DNA of 64,000 nucleotides from Pseudaestuariivita rosea (GTDB lineage: Bacteria; Pseudomonadota; Alphaproteobacteria; Rhodobacterales; Rhodobacteraceae), in the NCBI RefSeq assembly GCF_017592335.1, contig NZ_JACNMP010000017.1:1-64000 (forward strand), read 5' to 3'. Positions 1-9,117 of the stretch are shown one piece after another (position 1 is the stretch's first letter; each line of letters starts with the position of its first letter). The notes beneath the pieces are model-generated. The model had not been told where the DNA came from. It did not search any database and saw nothing but the letters and a program-made list of their open reading frames with translations. A program made the position numbers and the translations under genes.

Positions 1-120
1 CGAGACGCCGCCGAACGCACGATAGAGGCAACATGGCGCAGGATCGGTAAGCTGCTCGACCGCTTCACCCCGCAGGAATGTGCGAATTACCTTGTCAACT
101 CAGGATACGCTTCAACCTGA
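1..120 (+). CDS. IS630-family transposase, C-terminal fragment (runs off left edge)
   Basis: Frame 1 is open from the first base and ends at TGA 118-120, giving the last 39 residues of a protein. The fragment contains the run WRRIGKLLDRFTPQECANYL and ends NSGYAST, which I recognise as the usual C-terminus of IS630-type DDE transposases. The catalytic domain would lie to the left of the window, so I cannot tell whether the gene is intact. No terminal inverted repeat could be identified in the 40 bases after the stop. The presence of this end marks a mobile-element insertion next to the ior locus. Confidence 0.75.
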   Translation, partial: RDAAERTIEATWRRIGKLLDRFTPQECANYLVNSGYAST

Positions 121-156
121 TCTCATCTTGCTCTAGTACTGACGGCGAAAAGTAAT

Positions 157-393
157 TTGGAAAAGGGTGCTGAGTCTTTGGCAAACATGATTGCTCTACG
201 TCAAACTTGTGGCCTCATGCCGACCTTTCGGGGATACGATGGTGTGGCTGGACGATACGATTTCGACCGCGCTGATCAACAGGAATTCCAGCTGGCGTAT
301 GCTCATTACCTCGCTAGGGCAGAAAGCCGGATTCTTGAAATGACATCCGAAGAACTAACAGAGATTTGCGAAGTCGCTTCACGGTCTGAATAG
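157..393 (+). CDS. Hypothetical protein, doubtful
   Basis: This is a 78-residue frame from a TTG start; an internal ATG at 187 would give 68 residues. The protein is acidic toward its C-terminus, has no signal peptide or membrane segment, and matches no family I know. There is no convincing ribosome binding site. It sits between a transposase end and a LysR gene, a place where debris from insertion events is common. It may be a remnant or not a gene at all. The rest of 121-640 holds only the hairpin at 481-511. Confidence 0.25.
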   Translation: MEKGAESLANMIALRQTCGLMPTFRGYDGVAGRYDFDRADQQEFQLAYAHYLARAESRILEMTSEELTEICEVASRSE

Positions 394-480
394 GATCGCG
401 CCTCAACTCAGACCTTGGTTCGCGATGGGCGAAAGCTTGGTTTGTCCAGCAAAGCGGATATTTGGCCTCAACATTACAAT

Positions 481-511
481 AAAAGAAAAAAGGCCGAGCA
501 TATGCTCGGCC
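481..511 (-). terminator. Rho-independent terminator, minus strand
   Basis: A perfect 20-bp palindrome (GGCCGAGCAT and its complement, 492-511) is followed on the minus strand by a T-rich run (complement of 481-491). It lies about 130 nt beyond the stop of the LysR gene and is the only terminator-like structure between that gene and the transposase remnant, so it probably ends the LysR transcript. Confidence 0.65.
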
Positions 512-640
512 GAAGTCCAACAGGGAGGTATGAAGACGTCATAAGTCGCCTTCATGGATTGAGATAAGTGTCATAGATTAACAAGACAAGGTCAAACATG
601 CCGCAAGTGCGACATAACCGGCATGCGTTGCGTGCAAGCC

Positions 641-1546
641 TCAGTTGTTTGGGGGGTCCTCTGGTCGCTTGCGGTGGGCGATGATTTCATCCTGTACAAA
701 ATCCCGGAAGGCGGCGATGCGTTTGGATTGGCGCAGTTCTTCGGGGTAGGCGAGGAAGACGGGGACTTCGCCTGATTCAAGATCGGGCAGCACGCGGACC
801 ATGTCGGGGAAGTCCTTGATCACGTAATCGGGCAGGACACCGATGCCCAAGTCATTGATAACGCCCTGTAAAACACCGAAATAATTGTTCACCGTCAGCA
901 GGCTTTGCAGGTCAAATGTCATCAAATGCTGTACCATGGTCATGCCGGCGCCCACCTGGGTCGAGCTGGGGTTCTGACAGATCAGGCGGTGGTTTCGGAT
1001 GTCTTCGATCTTTTCCGGCGTGCCGTTACGGGCCAGGTATGCAGGCGTTGCATAGAGCCGCATGCGCACGGTCATCAGCTTTTTGCGGATCAGATCGGCC
1101 TGCGAGGGTTCCTTCATGCGGATGGCGACATCGGCTTCGCGCATGGGCAGGTCCAGCACGCGTTCTTCCAGCATCAGGTCGATTTTCAGGTCGGGGTATG
1201 TGTCATAGAATGTCGCCAGACGGGGGGCCAGCCACAGGGTGCCGAAGCCGGTTGTGGTGGTGACTTTCAGTTCGCCGAACACCTCTTCTTCGCTGTCGCG
1301 GATGCGGGCCGAGGCGGCATCAAGCCGCTTATTCATCGCCGATGTTGCATCAAAAAGCAGCTCGCCCTGTTCGGTCAGGATCAAACCGCGGGCGTGTCGG
1401 TGGAAGAGTGTGGTGTTGAGTGATTCTTCCAGCGCGCGGATTTGGCGGCTGACGGCGGATTGAGACAGGTGCAGAACCTCGCCCGCGTGGGTCAGGCTGC
1501 CGGCATCGGCAACGGCGTGAAATATTCTTAGTTTGTCCCAGTCCAT
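641..1546 (-). CDS. LysR-family transcriptional regulator
   Basis: 301 residues, the usual length for the family. Residues 1-60 form the winged helix-turn-helix (MDWDKLRIFHAVADAGSLTHA, then a recognition helix around LSQSAVSRQIRALE), and residues from about 90 onward are the periplasmic-binding-like effector domain. The gene is divergent from the indolepyruvate oxidoreductase at 1693, the classical LysR arrangement, so it probably controls that gene and itself through the inverted repeats at 1614-1659. The effector is unknown; an aromatic amino acid or its keto acid would be a reasonable guess from the neighbour. The family assignment is firm, the target is inferred. Confidence 0.9.
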   Translation of the reverse strand: MDWDKLRIFHAVADAGSLTHAGEVLHLSQSAVSRQIRALEESLNTTLFHRHARGLILTEQGELLFDATSAMNKRLDAASARIRDSEEEVFGELKVTTTTGFGTLWLAPRLATFYDTYPDLKIDLMLEERVLDLPMREADVAIRMKEPSQADLIRKKLMTVRMRLYATPAYLARNGTPEKIEDIRNHRLICQNPSSTQVGAGMTMVQHLMTFDLQSLLTVNNYFGVLQGVINDLGIGVLPDYVIKDFPDMVRVLPDLESGEVPVFLAYPEELRQSKRIAAFRDFVQDEIIAHRKRPEDPPNN

Positions 1547-1613
1547 TTTTGCGCAATCACCCTAAACGTTTCTGCCCGCTACCTTGGCTTTTGTTTCTCG
1601 TATTCGACAAAAT

Positions 1614-1659
1614 CTGACCTAACGTCAAATTCATTTTGTAGGTCAGGTTTTTTGACCTA
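1614..1659. promoter_or_regulatory. Inverted repeats in the lysR-ior divergent promoter
   Basis: Three copies of TGACCTA alternate in orientation: CTGACCTA at 1614-1621, TAGGTCAG at 1639-1646 and TGACCTA at 1653-1659. The second and third form a perfect 7-bp inverted repeat with a 7-base spacer, and the first and second an 8-bp repeat with a 17-base spacer. A good -10 (TATAAT, 1658-1663) directed at the ior gene overlaps the third half-site, and TTGTAG at 1636-1641 could be its -35. The layout suits a LysR regulator with an activation and a recognition site. Confidence 0.6.
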
Positions 1660-1692
1660 TAATTACTCTAACAGAACACGGGGAGGTGCGCG

Positions 1693-4600
1693 ATGAGCAG
1701 ACAGGATATTTCTTTGTCCGATCGGTATGATCTGGCCAAGTCGCAGGTTCTGCTGAACGGCACGCAGGCGCTGGTGCGGCTGATGCTGATGCAGCGGGCG
1801 CGGGATGAACGGGCGGGGCTGAATACGGCCGGGCATGTCACTGGCTATCGCGGATCGCCCCTGGGCGCGGTTGATATGCAGATGATGCGGGCGGAAAAGC
1901 AGCTGAAGGCCGCGCAGGTTCTGTTTCAGCCGGGGCTGAATGAGGATCTGGCCGCCACTGCCCTTTGGGGGTCGCAGCAGGCCGAGTTGCGGGGCGAAGG
2001 GAAGTATGACGGAGTTTTCGGCCTGTGGTACGGCAAGGGGCCGGGGGTCGACCGCACCGGCGATGTGTTTCGGCATGCGAATATGGCGGGCACGTCGCAG
2101 CATGGCGGTGTGCTGGTGGCGATGGGCGATGATCACACGGGCGAAAGTTCGACTGTTTTGCATCAGTCCGAATGGTCTTTGATCGACTTCTACATGCCGA
2201 TTGTCAGCCCCGCCGGTGTGCAGGAAATTCTGGATTACGGTCTTTATGGTTGGGCGCTTAGCCGGTTTTCGGGGCTTTGGGTGGGGCTGAAGACGATGAA
2301 GGACACGGTCGAGGCGACGAGTGTCGTCAACGGTGATCCGTTCCGGCTTGATTTTATGCGCCCAGAGTTTGACATGCCGCAGGGTGGGCTGAACATCCGG
2401 CTGCCGGATACGCCGGCGGAACAAGAGGCGCGGGTTATCGATTATAAACGCTTCGCGGCCGAGGCGTTTTCCCACGCCAACCAGATGGACAAGCGCGTCT
2501 GGGGCAAGCCCGGCGCCAGGATCGGGTTTGTGGCGGCGGGCAAGAACTGGCTGGATCTGGTGCATGCGCTGTCACTGTTGAATATTGATGAGGCCGAGGC
2601 CGAGCGTCTGGGCATCACAACCTATAAGGTCGGGCAAACCTTCCCGCTGGATATGAAGGGCTTTCATGATTGGGCCGAGGGGCTGGATCTGATTGTTGTC
2701 GTTGAGGAAAAGCGCAAGCTGATCGAGGTGCAGATCAAGGAAGCGATCTTTGATGACCGGCGCGGGCGGCGTGTTTATGGCTGGTACAAAGGCGGGGCAG
2801 GTGGGATGCACCGGGACGAACTGTTCCCGACCCGCGGCGCGCTAGACCCGATCTGGATTGCGGAAAAGCTGGGCGAGATTCTGATTGAGGAAGGACGCGA
2901 GACGGATCGCATCCGCGCAGGGCTTCAGACGCTGCAAGAGGCGCGCAAGGCCGATAACGCCGAAGAAATCGCAGCGCGGCTGCCCTATTTCTGTTCGGGG
3001 TGTCCGCATAACAGCTCAACCAAGCTGCCCGAGGGGTCGCGCGCCTATGCCGGGATCGGCTGCCATTATATGGTGCAGTGGATGGACCGGGAAACGGTCG
3101 GGTTCACTCAGATGGGCGGCGAGGGCGTGAACTGGGTGGGCGAGGCCCCGTTTTCGACCCGCGATCATGTCTTTCAGAACCTGGGCGACGGCACCTATAA
3201 CCACTCGGGCGCGCAGGCCATTCGGGCGGCGCTGGCGGCGGGCACGAATATCACCTTCAAGATCCTTTATAACGATGCGGTTGCCATGACCGGCGGACAG
3301 GCGAATGAGGGCGACCTGAGCGCGGATCGGATTTGCGATGAGCTGCTGGCGATGGGGGTTCGGAACGTCGCTTTGGTACATGATCCAAAGGAAGGTCTGG
3401 ATTTATCGGTTTTCCCCAGCCAGGTCGAACAATTCGAGCGCAGCGATCTGATGTCGGTTCAGAAGAAATATGAGAAAATCAAAGGCGTATCGGCCATTGT
3501 TTATGTTCAGACCTGTGCTGCGGAAAAACGTCGCCGTCGCAAGCGCGGGCAGTTTCCGGACCCGGATAAACGGGTCTTTATCAACACGGATGTCTGCGAG
3601 GGCTGTGGCGACTGCGGGGTACAGTCGAACTGTGTGTCGATCGTGCCGGTGGAAACCGAACTGGGCCGCAAGCGGGCGATTGACCAGTCGTCCTGCAACA
3701 AGGATTTTTCTTGCGTGAATGGCTTTTGCCCCAGTTTCGTGACGGTGCAGTGGGCCAAGATACGCAAGCAGGCGGCGACGGATTTTGAGCTGCCCGCTCT
3801 GCCTGATCCGCAGCTGCCCGCGATCAAGGGCACCCATAATATTGTGATCACGGGCGTTGGGGGCACGGGCGTTGTGACCATCGGCGCAGTTCTGACGATG
3901 GCCGCCCATATTGATGAAAAGGGCGCTGCCATGATGGAAATGGCGGGTCTGGCGCAAAAGGGCGGTGCGGTGCATATCCATTGCCGTCTGGCAGAAAAGC
4001 CCGAAGATATCAGCGCGATCCGCGTGGCCACGGGGGAATGCGATGCGCTGATCGGCGGTGATCTGGTGGTCAGCGCGGGGGCTAAAACTCTGGGGCTGAT
4101 GAAAACCGGCCGCACGGGTGGGGTGGTGAACAGCCATGAGATTATCACCGGCGATTTCACCCGCGATACTGGATTCCGCATTCCCTCGGACCAACTTGCG
4201 CTGGCGCTGCAGGCGCGGTTGCAGGATGGGCTAAGCCTGTTCGATGCGTCCGAGATTGCCAAGAAATTGCTTGGCGACTCGATCTTTTCCAACATGCTGC
4301 TGTTTGGTGCGGCCTGGCAAAAAGGGCTGATCCCCTTGACCCGCGATGCGATCCTGCGCGCGGTTGCGCTGAACGGTGCGGCGGTCGAAAAAAACCAACG
4401 CGCGTTTGAGATCGGGCGGTGGTGTATTGAATTTCCCGAAGAAGCTGCGCGTCTGGTGACGGATGTTGTGGTCGACAAGCCCAAGTCTTTGAAGGAAAAA
4501 ATTGATTTTCGCGTGCAGCACATCACCGACTATCAATCGCGCAAACTGGCGGATCGGTATCTGGCGCTGCTGGATCGGGTCAAGGACCCTGCGCTGAAAG

Positions 4601-5112
4601 AAGCTGTGGCGATGGGCTATCACAAGCTGCTGACTTACAAGGATGAATATGAAGTCGCGCGGCTGTTGCGGACGACAAAAGAAAAAGCGCAGGCCGAGTT
4701 TGATGGCGACCTGACGTTGACCTATCACCTGGCGCCGCCGTTGCTTAGTCCGATGGGCGCGAATGGTCGGCCCGTTAAGCGAGCGTTCGGTGGCTGGATC
4801 GGACGTTTCTTTGGCCCGTTGTCCCGCATGAAGGGGCTGCGCGGAACGCCGTTCGATATCTTTGGCTATACCGCCGAACGCCGGATGGAGCGTGGCCTGA
4901 TTGCCCAGTATGAGGCCGATATGGACGAGGTTTTGGGCAATCTGACGTCTGACAAGCTGCCAATCGCAGTGGAACTGGCGGAACTGCCCCTTCAAATTCG
5001 GGGGTTTGGTCCGGTGAAGGACGCCAACGCAAAGGCTGCTGAAAACCGCCGCACTGAACTGCTGCAGGCGTTTCGGGCACCCCAAACCGAATATTCCACT
5101 GCGGCAGAATAG
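1693..5112 (+). CDS. Indolepyruvate ferredoxin oxidoreductase, fused alpha and beta (IorAB type)
   Basis: 1139 residues. The enzyme oxidatively decarboxylates aryl-2-keto acids such as indolepyruvate to the acyl-CoA, using thiamine diphosphate and passing electrons to ferredoxin. Order of parts: an N-terminal thiamine-pyrophosphate pyrimidine domain (YRGSPLG near residue 53); a second TPP domain with GDGTYNHSG near 498 and NDAVAMTGGQ; an iron-sulfur motif C-E-G-C-G-D-C near 634 with a further Cys-rich stretch; a gamma-type domain starting at GVGGTGV near 720; and a long C-terminal extension. The archaeal enzyme is two subunits; the single-chain form is usual in proteobacteria. Ribosome binding site GGGGAGG precedes the ATG. 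It stands alone after the divergent LysR gene, so it probably serves aromatic amino acid breakdown. Confidence 0.92.
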   Translation: MSRQDISLSDRYDLAKSQVLLNGTQALVRLMLMQRARDERAGLNTAGHVTGYRGSPLGAVDMQMMRAEKQLKAAQVLFQPGLNEDLAATALWGSQQAELRGEGKYDGVFGLWYGKGPGVDRTGDVFRHANMAGTSQHGGVLVAMGDDHTGESSTVLHQSEWSLIDFYMPIVSPAGVQEILDYGLYGWALSRFSGLWVGLKTMKDTVEATSVVNGDPFRLDFMRPEFDMPQGGLNIRLPDTPAEQEARVIDYKRFAAEAFSHANQMDKRVWGKPGARIGFVAAGKNWLDLVHALSLLNIDEAEAERLGITTYKVGQTFPLDMKGFHDWAEGLDLIVVVEEKRKLIEVQIKEAIFDDRRGRRVYGWYKGGAGGMHRDELFPTRGALDPIWIAEKLGEILIEEGRETDRIRAGLQTLQEARKADNAEEIAARLPYFCSGCPHNSSTKLPEGSRAYAGIGCHYMVQWMDRETVGFTQMGGEGVNWVGEAPFSTRDHVFQNLGDGTYNHSGAQAIRAALAAGTNITFKILYNDAVAMTGGQANEGDLSADRICDELLAMGVRNVALVHDPKEGLDLSVFPSQVEQFERSDLMSVQKKYEKIKGVSAIVYVQTCAAEKRRRRKRGQFPDPDKRVFINTDVCEGCGDCGVQSNCVSIVPVETELGRKRAIDQSSCNKDFSCVNGFCPSFVTVQWAKIRKQAATDFELPALPDPQLPAIKGTHNIVITGVGGTGVVTIGAVLTMAAHIDEKGAAMMEMAGLAQKGGAVHIHCRLAEKPEDISAIRVATGECDALIGGDLVVSAGAKTLGLMKTGRTGGVVNSHEIITGDFTRDTGFRIPSDQLALALQARLQDGLSLFDASEIAKKLLGDSIFSNMLLFGAAWQKGLIPLTRDAILRAVALNGAAVEKNQRAFEIGRWCIEFPEEAARLVTDVVVDKPKSLKEKIDFRVQHITDYQSRKLADRYLALLDRVKDPALKEAVAMGYHKLLTYKDEYEVARLLRTTKEKAQAEFDGDLTLTYHLAPPLLSPMGANGRPVKRAFGGWIGRFFGPLSRMKGLRGTPFDIFGYTAERRMERGLIAQYEADMDEVLGNLTSDKLPIAVELAELPLQIRGFGPVKDANAKAAENRRTELLQAFRAPQTEYSTAAE

Positions 5113-5189
5113 CCGTGATGACAAAAATCTGACTAGCCACATTGGCCAAACATGCATAGATAGCGCTGAGTATTATTAAGGTTAAGCGC

Positions 5190-6065
5190 ATGAACCAGCG
5201 TCAGATTGCCCGCGAGATCAGCTATGCCAGCTCGGCCAACAGCCGGGGCGGGCGCGCGGTTATTCGGTTGATGGAAAACGCGACGGGTCGGTTGCGGCTG
5301 ATCCGACGCGCCAAGGGCTATGAACAAGAGGTCGCGGCGGGTCGCGATTTCTGGCAGGTGATGGTTGATCGCTATGGCCTGAGCCTGGATGTGGTTGGCG
5401 GATCGCTGGAAAACATCCCGAAAACCGGCCCGCTGATCATGGTGGCCAATCACCCCTATGGCATTCTGGACGGGCTGATGATGGGCCATATCCTAAGCCA
5501 CGTGCGCGGCGATTTCCGTATTCTGGCCAACAGCGTGTTTCGTAAAGCGAAAGAACTGGACGATGTGGTGCTGCCGGTGTCGTTTGATCAGACGAAAGAG
5601 GCGGTGCAGCTGAACCTGCAGACCCGCAAGGATGCGCTGGCCTATCTGGCGCAGGGCGGGGCGATTGGTGTGTTTCCTGGTGGGACTGTTTCGACGGCGG
5701 CCAAGCCCTTTGCCAGGCCGATGGACCCCGGTTGGCGGTCGTTCACGGCCAAGATGGTGGCAAAGTCCGAGGCGACCGTGGTGCCTGCGTTTTTTGAGGG
5801 CCATAACTCACGCCTGTTCCAGATTGCCAGCCACCTGCATACGACGTTGCGGATGGGGCTGCTGATCAAGGAATTCAAATCGCGCATCGATGAACCGGTG
5901 CGGATCGTGATTGGCAAGCCGCTGGATGCCGCTGAAATAGACGTGCGGCGTAAGGATCCCCAGGCGATGATGGCGTATTTGCGTCGGGCGACCTATAGTT
6001 TGTCATCAAAACCCATCCTATGGTCTGATCAGGGCTATGAATTTGAAAAGCAACATAAAAACTGA
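5190..6065 (+). CDS. Lysophospholipid acyltransferase-family protein
   Basis: 291 residues with the glycerolipid acyltransferase signature. NHPYGILDG near residue 87 is the catalytic motif, but here His and Asp are separated by five residues rather than the four of the classical HX4D; this variant is found in the branch related to hemolysin-like and ornithine-lipid acyltransferases. A second motif, [10 protein letters not shown], corresponds to the substrate-binding EGTRS block. No signal peptide is seen. It probably transfers an acyl chain to a lysolipid at the inner membrane. Its stop overlaps the murI start by one base (TGATG), so the two are co-translated. The exact acceptor cannot be told. 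Confidence 0.8.
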   Translation: MNQRQIAREISYASSANSRGGRAVIRLMENATGRLRLIRRAKGYEQEVAAGRDFWQVMVDRYGLSLDVVGGSLENIPKTGPLIMVANHPYGILDGLMMGHILSHVRGDFRILANSVFRKAKELDDVVLPVSFDQTKEAVQLNLQTRKDALAYLAQGGAIGVFPGGTVSTAAKPFARPMDPGWRSFTAKMVAKSEATVVPAFFEGHNSRLFQIASHLHTTLRMGLLIKEFKSRIDEPVRIVIGKPLDAAEIDVRRKDPQAMMAYLRRATYSLSSKPILWSDQGYEFEKQHKN

Positions 6066-6877
6066 TGGCGATTGGTATTTTTGACAGCGGGCTTGGTGGT
6101 CTTACGGTTCTGAATGCCGCAGCAAAACGGCTGCCGGAGGTGCCCTTTGTTTATCTGGGCGATAATGCGCATACGCCCTATGGGGTCCGTGATGCGGATG
6201 ATATCTATGACCTGACGACCATGGGCGTTCAGAGGTTGTGGGACGCGGGCTGCGATCTGGTTATTCTGGCATGCAATACGGCGTCGGCGGCGGCGCTGCG
6301 GCGGATGCAGGAAAGCTGGATTCCACGCGACAAACGGGTCTTGGGTGTTTTCGTACCGCTGATTGAGGCGCTGACAGAACGGCAGTGGGGCGATAATTCA
6401 CCCCCGCGCGAGGTTTCGGTGAAGCATGTGGCGCTGTTTGCGACGCCAGCGACAGTGTCCAGCCGTGCATTTCAGCGCGAACTGGCGTTTCGCGCGATTG
6501 GCGTCGATGTCGAAGCGCAGGCCTGCGGCGGGGTCGTGGACGCGATTGAGGAAGGCGACCTGATCCTGGCCGAAGCGCTGGTGCGGTCCCATGTCGATGC
6601 GCTGAAACGCAAGATGCCGACGCCCGAGGCCGCGATACTTGGCTGCACGCATTATCCGCTGCTTGAGGATGTTTTTCAGGATGCCCTGGGGCCCGAGGTC
6701 AAGGTCTATTCGCAGGCCAATCTGGTGGCGGACAGCTTGGCCGACTATCTGGGCCGACACCCCGATATGATGGGGCCTGGTCAGGACTCGATGTTCCTGA
6801 CGACGGGTGATCCGGGGCGTGTGTCGAACAAGGCGACCCAGTTTCTGAAACGACGCATTTCATTCACCGCCGCCTGA
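6065..6877 (+). CDS. murI: Glutamate racemase
   Basis: 270 residues. MurI interconverts L- and D-glutamate to supply D-glutamate for peptidoglycan. The family marks are all present: [11 protein letters not shown] at the N-terminus, the first catalytic cysteine C70 in [11 protein letters not shown], and the second, C194, in LGCTHYPLL, with the following histidine. The Asp of DSGLGG is the usual accessory residue. It is read directly after the acyltransferase with a one-base overlap. Length and motifs are typical, and I see nothing odd. Confidence 0.95.
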   Translation: MAIGIFDSGLGGLTVLNAAAKRLPEVPFVYLGDNAHTPYGVRDADDIYDLTTMGVQRLWDAGCDLVILACNTASAAALRRMQESWIPRDKRVLGVFVPLIEALTERQWGDNSPPREVSVKHVALFATPATVSSRAFQRELAFRAIGVDVEAQACGGVVDAIEEGDLILAEALVRSHVDALKRKMPTPEAAILGCTHYPLLEDVFQDALGPEVKVYSQANLVADSLADYLGRHPDMMGPGQDSMFLTTGDPGRVSNKATQFLKRRISFTAA

Positions 6878-6959
6878 TCTTGGGGATTGCCACAGGCGAT
6901 CCCGTTTGAAATTCCAGACCAGCTGACCTACAGACATTTTAAGAACTTTGGAGAGGTCA

Positions 6960-7988
6960 ATGACCCATAAAATCGCTATTCTAGGGGCAAGTGGATATAC
7001 TGGCGCGGAACTGGTGCGTCTGATTGCGACCCATCCCACGATCGAAATTGAGGCCCTGTCTGCTGACCGCAAGGCGGGGATGACAATGGCCGAGGTTTTT
7101 CCGCATCTGCGTCACCTTGATCTGCCGGTTCTGCAAAAGATCGATCAGATTGAGTTTTCGGGCATTGAACTGGTGTTCTGCGCCTTGCCGCATGCGACGT
7201 CGCAGGCGGTGATCAGCAAGTTGCCGCACGATCTGAAAGTCGTTGATTTATCAGCAGATTTCAGGCTGCGCGATCCGGCAGAGTACGAAAAATGGTATGG
7301 CCAACCACACAGTGCAATCGATTTACAGGCCGAAGCGGTCTATGGCCTGACCGAGTTTTATCGCGATCAGATCAAAACGGCGCGGCTGGTGGCTTGTACG
7401 GGCTGCAATGCGGCGACCGGTCAATATGCCCTGCGGCCGCTGATTTCGGCGGGTATTATTGATCTGGACGATATCATCATCGATCTGAAAACCGGCGTCA
7501 GCGGTGCGGGCCGGTCGCTGAAGGAAAACCTGTTGCATGCCGAGCTGAGCGAGGGCGCACATGCCTATGGTGTGGGCGGTGTGCACCGGCATCTGGGTGA
7601 GTTTGATCAGGAATTTTCGCGGCTGGCGGGTCGCCCCGTTCAGGTTCAGTTCACGCCACATCTGATGCCCGCGAACCGCGGTATTCTGGCGACGATCTAT
7701 GTAAAAGGTGATGCAGATCAAATCCATTCGACCCTGAACGAAGTATATCAGTCAGAGCCGTTCATTCAGGTTCTGCCCTTTGGTCAGCATCCCTCGACCC
7801 GGCATATACGGGGGTCAAACCTTTGCCATCTGGGTGTCGTTGCGGACAGGATTGCCGGGCGCAGCATTGTGATCGCGGCGCTGGACAATTTAACCAAGGG
7901 ATCAAGCGGTCAGGCCTTGCAGAATGCAAACCTGATGTTAGGTGAGGATGAAACCACGGGGCTGATGATGGCCCCTGTTTTCCCATGA
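6960..7988 (+). CDS. argC: N-acetyl-gamma-glutamyl-phosphate reductase
   Basis: 342 residues. ArgC carries out the NADPH-dependent reduction of N-acetylglutamyl phosphate to the semialdehyde, the third step of arginine synthesis. [10 protein letters not shown] at the N-terminus is the nucleotide-binding loop, and the catalytic cysteine is C149 in [11 protein letters not shown] chose ATG 6960 because GGAGAGG lies 5-11 bases before it; a TTG at 6948 is in frame but overlaps that ribosome binding site. The next gene, ccmE, starts 7 bases after the stop, so arginine and cytochrome c maturation genes are transcribed together here. Confidence 0.95.
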   Translation: MTHKIAILGASGYTGAELVRLIATHPTIEIEALSADRKAGMTMAEVFPHLRHLDLPVLQKIDQIEFSGIELVFCALPHATSQAVISKLPHDLKVVDLSADFRLRDPAEYEKWYGQPHSAIDLQAEAVYGLTEFYRDQIKTARLVACTGCNAATGQYALRPLISAGIIDLDDIIIDLKTGVSGAGRSLKENLLHAELSEGAHAYGVGGVHRHLGEFDQEFSRLAGRPVQVQFTPHLMPANRGILATIYVKGDADQIHSTLNEVYQSEPFIQVLPFGQHPSTRHIRGSNLCHLGVVADRIAGRSIVIAALDNLTKGSSGQALQNANLMLGEDETTGLMMAPVFP

Positions 7989-7995
7989 GGCGCGT

Positions 7996-8454
7996 ATGAA
8001 GGGACTGAAAAAACAACGTCGTATCCAGGTGGTCCTGCTGACAACAGGGGCGCTGATCGTGTCGTTTCTGTTGATCTGGTATGCCAGTCAGGATGCCTTT
8101 CAGTTCTTCCGCGCCCCAAGCGAGGTGATCGCCGCGCCGCCCCCGGAAAATGAGGTGTTTCGCATTGGCGGTCTGGTGGAAGAGGGCACGCTGATCCGGG
8201 ATCAGGGGGAAACGATCACCTTTATGGTGACGGATGGCGGTGGCTCGGTCCCTGTGGCCTATACCGGTGTTTTGCCTGATCTTTTTGGTGAAGGTGAAGG
8301 CATGGTGGGCACCGGGCGGCTGATCAATGGCACCTTTCAGGCGACTGAAATTCTGGCGCGCCACGATGAAACTTATATGCCCGCCGAGGTGATCGATGCG
8401 CTGAAAGAGCAGGGCGTCTATCAGGATCCGAACGGTGATATAGCGACGAATTAA
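7996..8454 (+). CDS. ccmE: Cytochrome c maturation heme chaperone CcmE
   Basis: 152 residues. CcmE is the membrane-anchored periplasmic chaperone that binds heme covalently and hands it to the CcmFH lyase. One N-terminal membrane anchor lies at about residues 10-29, followed by the OB-fold domain. The heme-attachment histidine is H123 in RHDETYMP, matching the conserved HDExY box. It follows argC by 7 bases. The partner genes ccmABCDG are 5.8 kb away at 13.8-16.5 kb, and ccmF, ccmH and ccmI are not in this window, so the pathway is split among loci. Confidence 0.95.
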   Translation: MKGLKKQRRIQVVLLTTGALIVSFLLIWYASQDAFQFFRAPSEVIAAPPPENEVFRIGGLVEEGTLIRDQGETITFMVTDGGGSVPVAYTGVLPDLFGEGEGMVGTGRLINGTFQATEILARHDETYMPAEVIDALKEQGVYQDPNGDIATN

Positions 8455-8472
8455 CCTTCATTACGCAAACTT

Positions 8473-8499
8473 TGCCCCACAGTTAACCATAATGGGGCA
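8473..8499 (+). promoter_or_regulatory. Hairpin with TTAACC half-site before the endolysin-holin pair
   Basis: TGCCCCA (8473-8479) and TGGGGCA (8493-8499) form a perfect 7-bp inverted repeat whose 13-base loop carries TTAACC (8483-8488). A second TTAACC is at 8451-8456, overlapping the ccmE stop. TTAA(CC) is the half-site of CtrA in alphaproteobacteria, but a full TTAA-N7-TTAA box is absent. The right arm also abuts the AGG before the endolysin start, so the hairpin could affect translation. Function is inferred. Confidence 0.4.
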
Positions 8500-8505
8500 T
8501 AGGCA

Positions 8506-9117
8506 ATGCAAACCGTTCAGGAAATTGCAGAAGAAATCGTTGTCCGAGAGGGCGGCTATGTCAACGACCCGGATGATCCGGGCGGGGCGACAAAATACGG
8601 TGTCACGATCCATACGATGCGCCGGTTGGGGTTGGACCTGACCGGCGATGGCCGTGTCACCGAACAGGACGTGCGGCGGCTAAGTCGCGGTCAGGCCATC
8701 GAAATCTTTATCGATCATTATTTCAACCGGCCGCGGATAGCGTCGCTGCCGCGCGTTTTGCACGCGTCGGTTTTCGACATGTATGTGAACGCGGGCGGCA
8801 ATGCGGTGAAGATTTTGCAGCGGCTTTTGGGGCAGATGGGCTGGCGCGTATCGGTTGATGGGGTCATCGGACCCCAGACCATCACTGCCACAAAAGAGGC
8901 GAATACAGCTGCGCCCGATCACCTGGCCGATGCCTATGGCATCGCGCGCCGTAACTATTATTACCGTCTGGCCGATGCGCGCCCGGCGTCACGCAAATAT
9001 GCACGCCGTCGGGATGGCGGCAAGGGCGGTTGGATCCTGCGGGCCGAAGAATTCATTTCGCCAAAATATCATCTGACAGACGAAGAACATGCCAAGAGGA
9101 TCGCGTCATGGGGCTGA
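8506..9117 (+). CDS. GH108-type N-acetylmuramidase (GTA/phage-type endolysin)
   Basis: 203 residues. The N-terminal half has the glycoside hydrolase 108 pattern: E15 in REGGYVNDPDDPGG, followed by ATKYGVT, with E15 as the probable catalytic acid. The C-terminal half carries the peptidoglycan-binding domain that follows in this family (VDGVIGPQTI). There is no signal peptide, so it would need a holin to reach the wall. The next gene is exactly such a holin, overlapping by 10 bases. A paired endolysin and holin outside the structural cluster is how Rhodobacter capsulatus encodes release of its gene transfer agent, so a GTA release role is likely here; a prophage remnant is the alternative. Confidence 0.85.
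   Translation: MQTVQEIAEEIVVREGGYVNDPDDPGGATKYGVTIHTMRRLGLDLTGDGRVTEQDVRRLSRGQAIEIFIDHYFNRPRIASLPRVLHASVFDMYVNAGGNAVKILQRLLGQMGWRVSVDGVIGPQTITATKEANTAAPDHLADAYGIARRNYYYRLADARPASRKYARRRDGGKGGWILRAEEFISPKYHLTDEEHAKRIASWG

Noticed and set aside
3507-4526. Minus-strand frame of 339 codons
   Set aside because: It is antisense to the indolepyruvate oxidoreductase; high GC content leaves long open frames opposite real genes.
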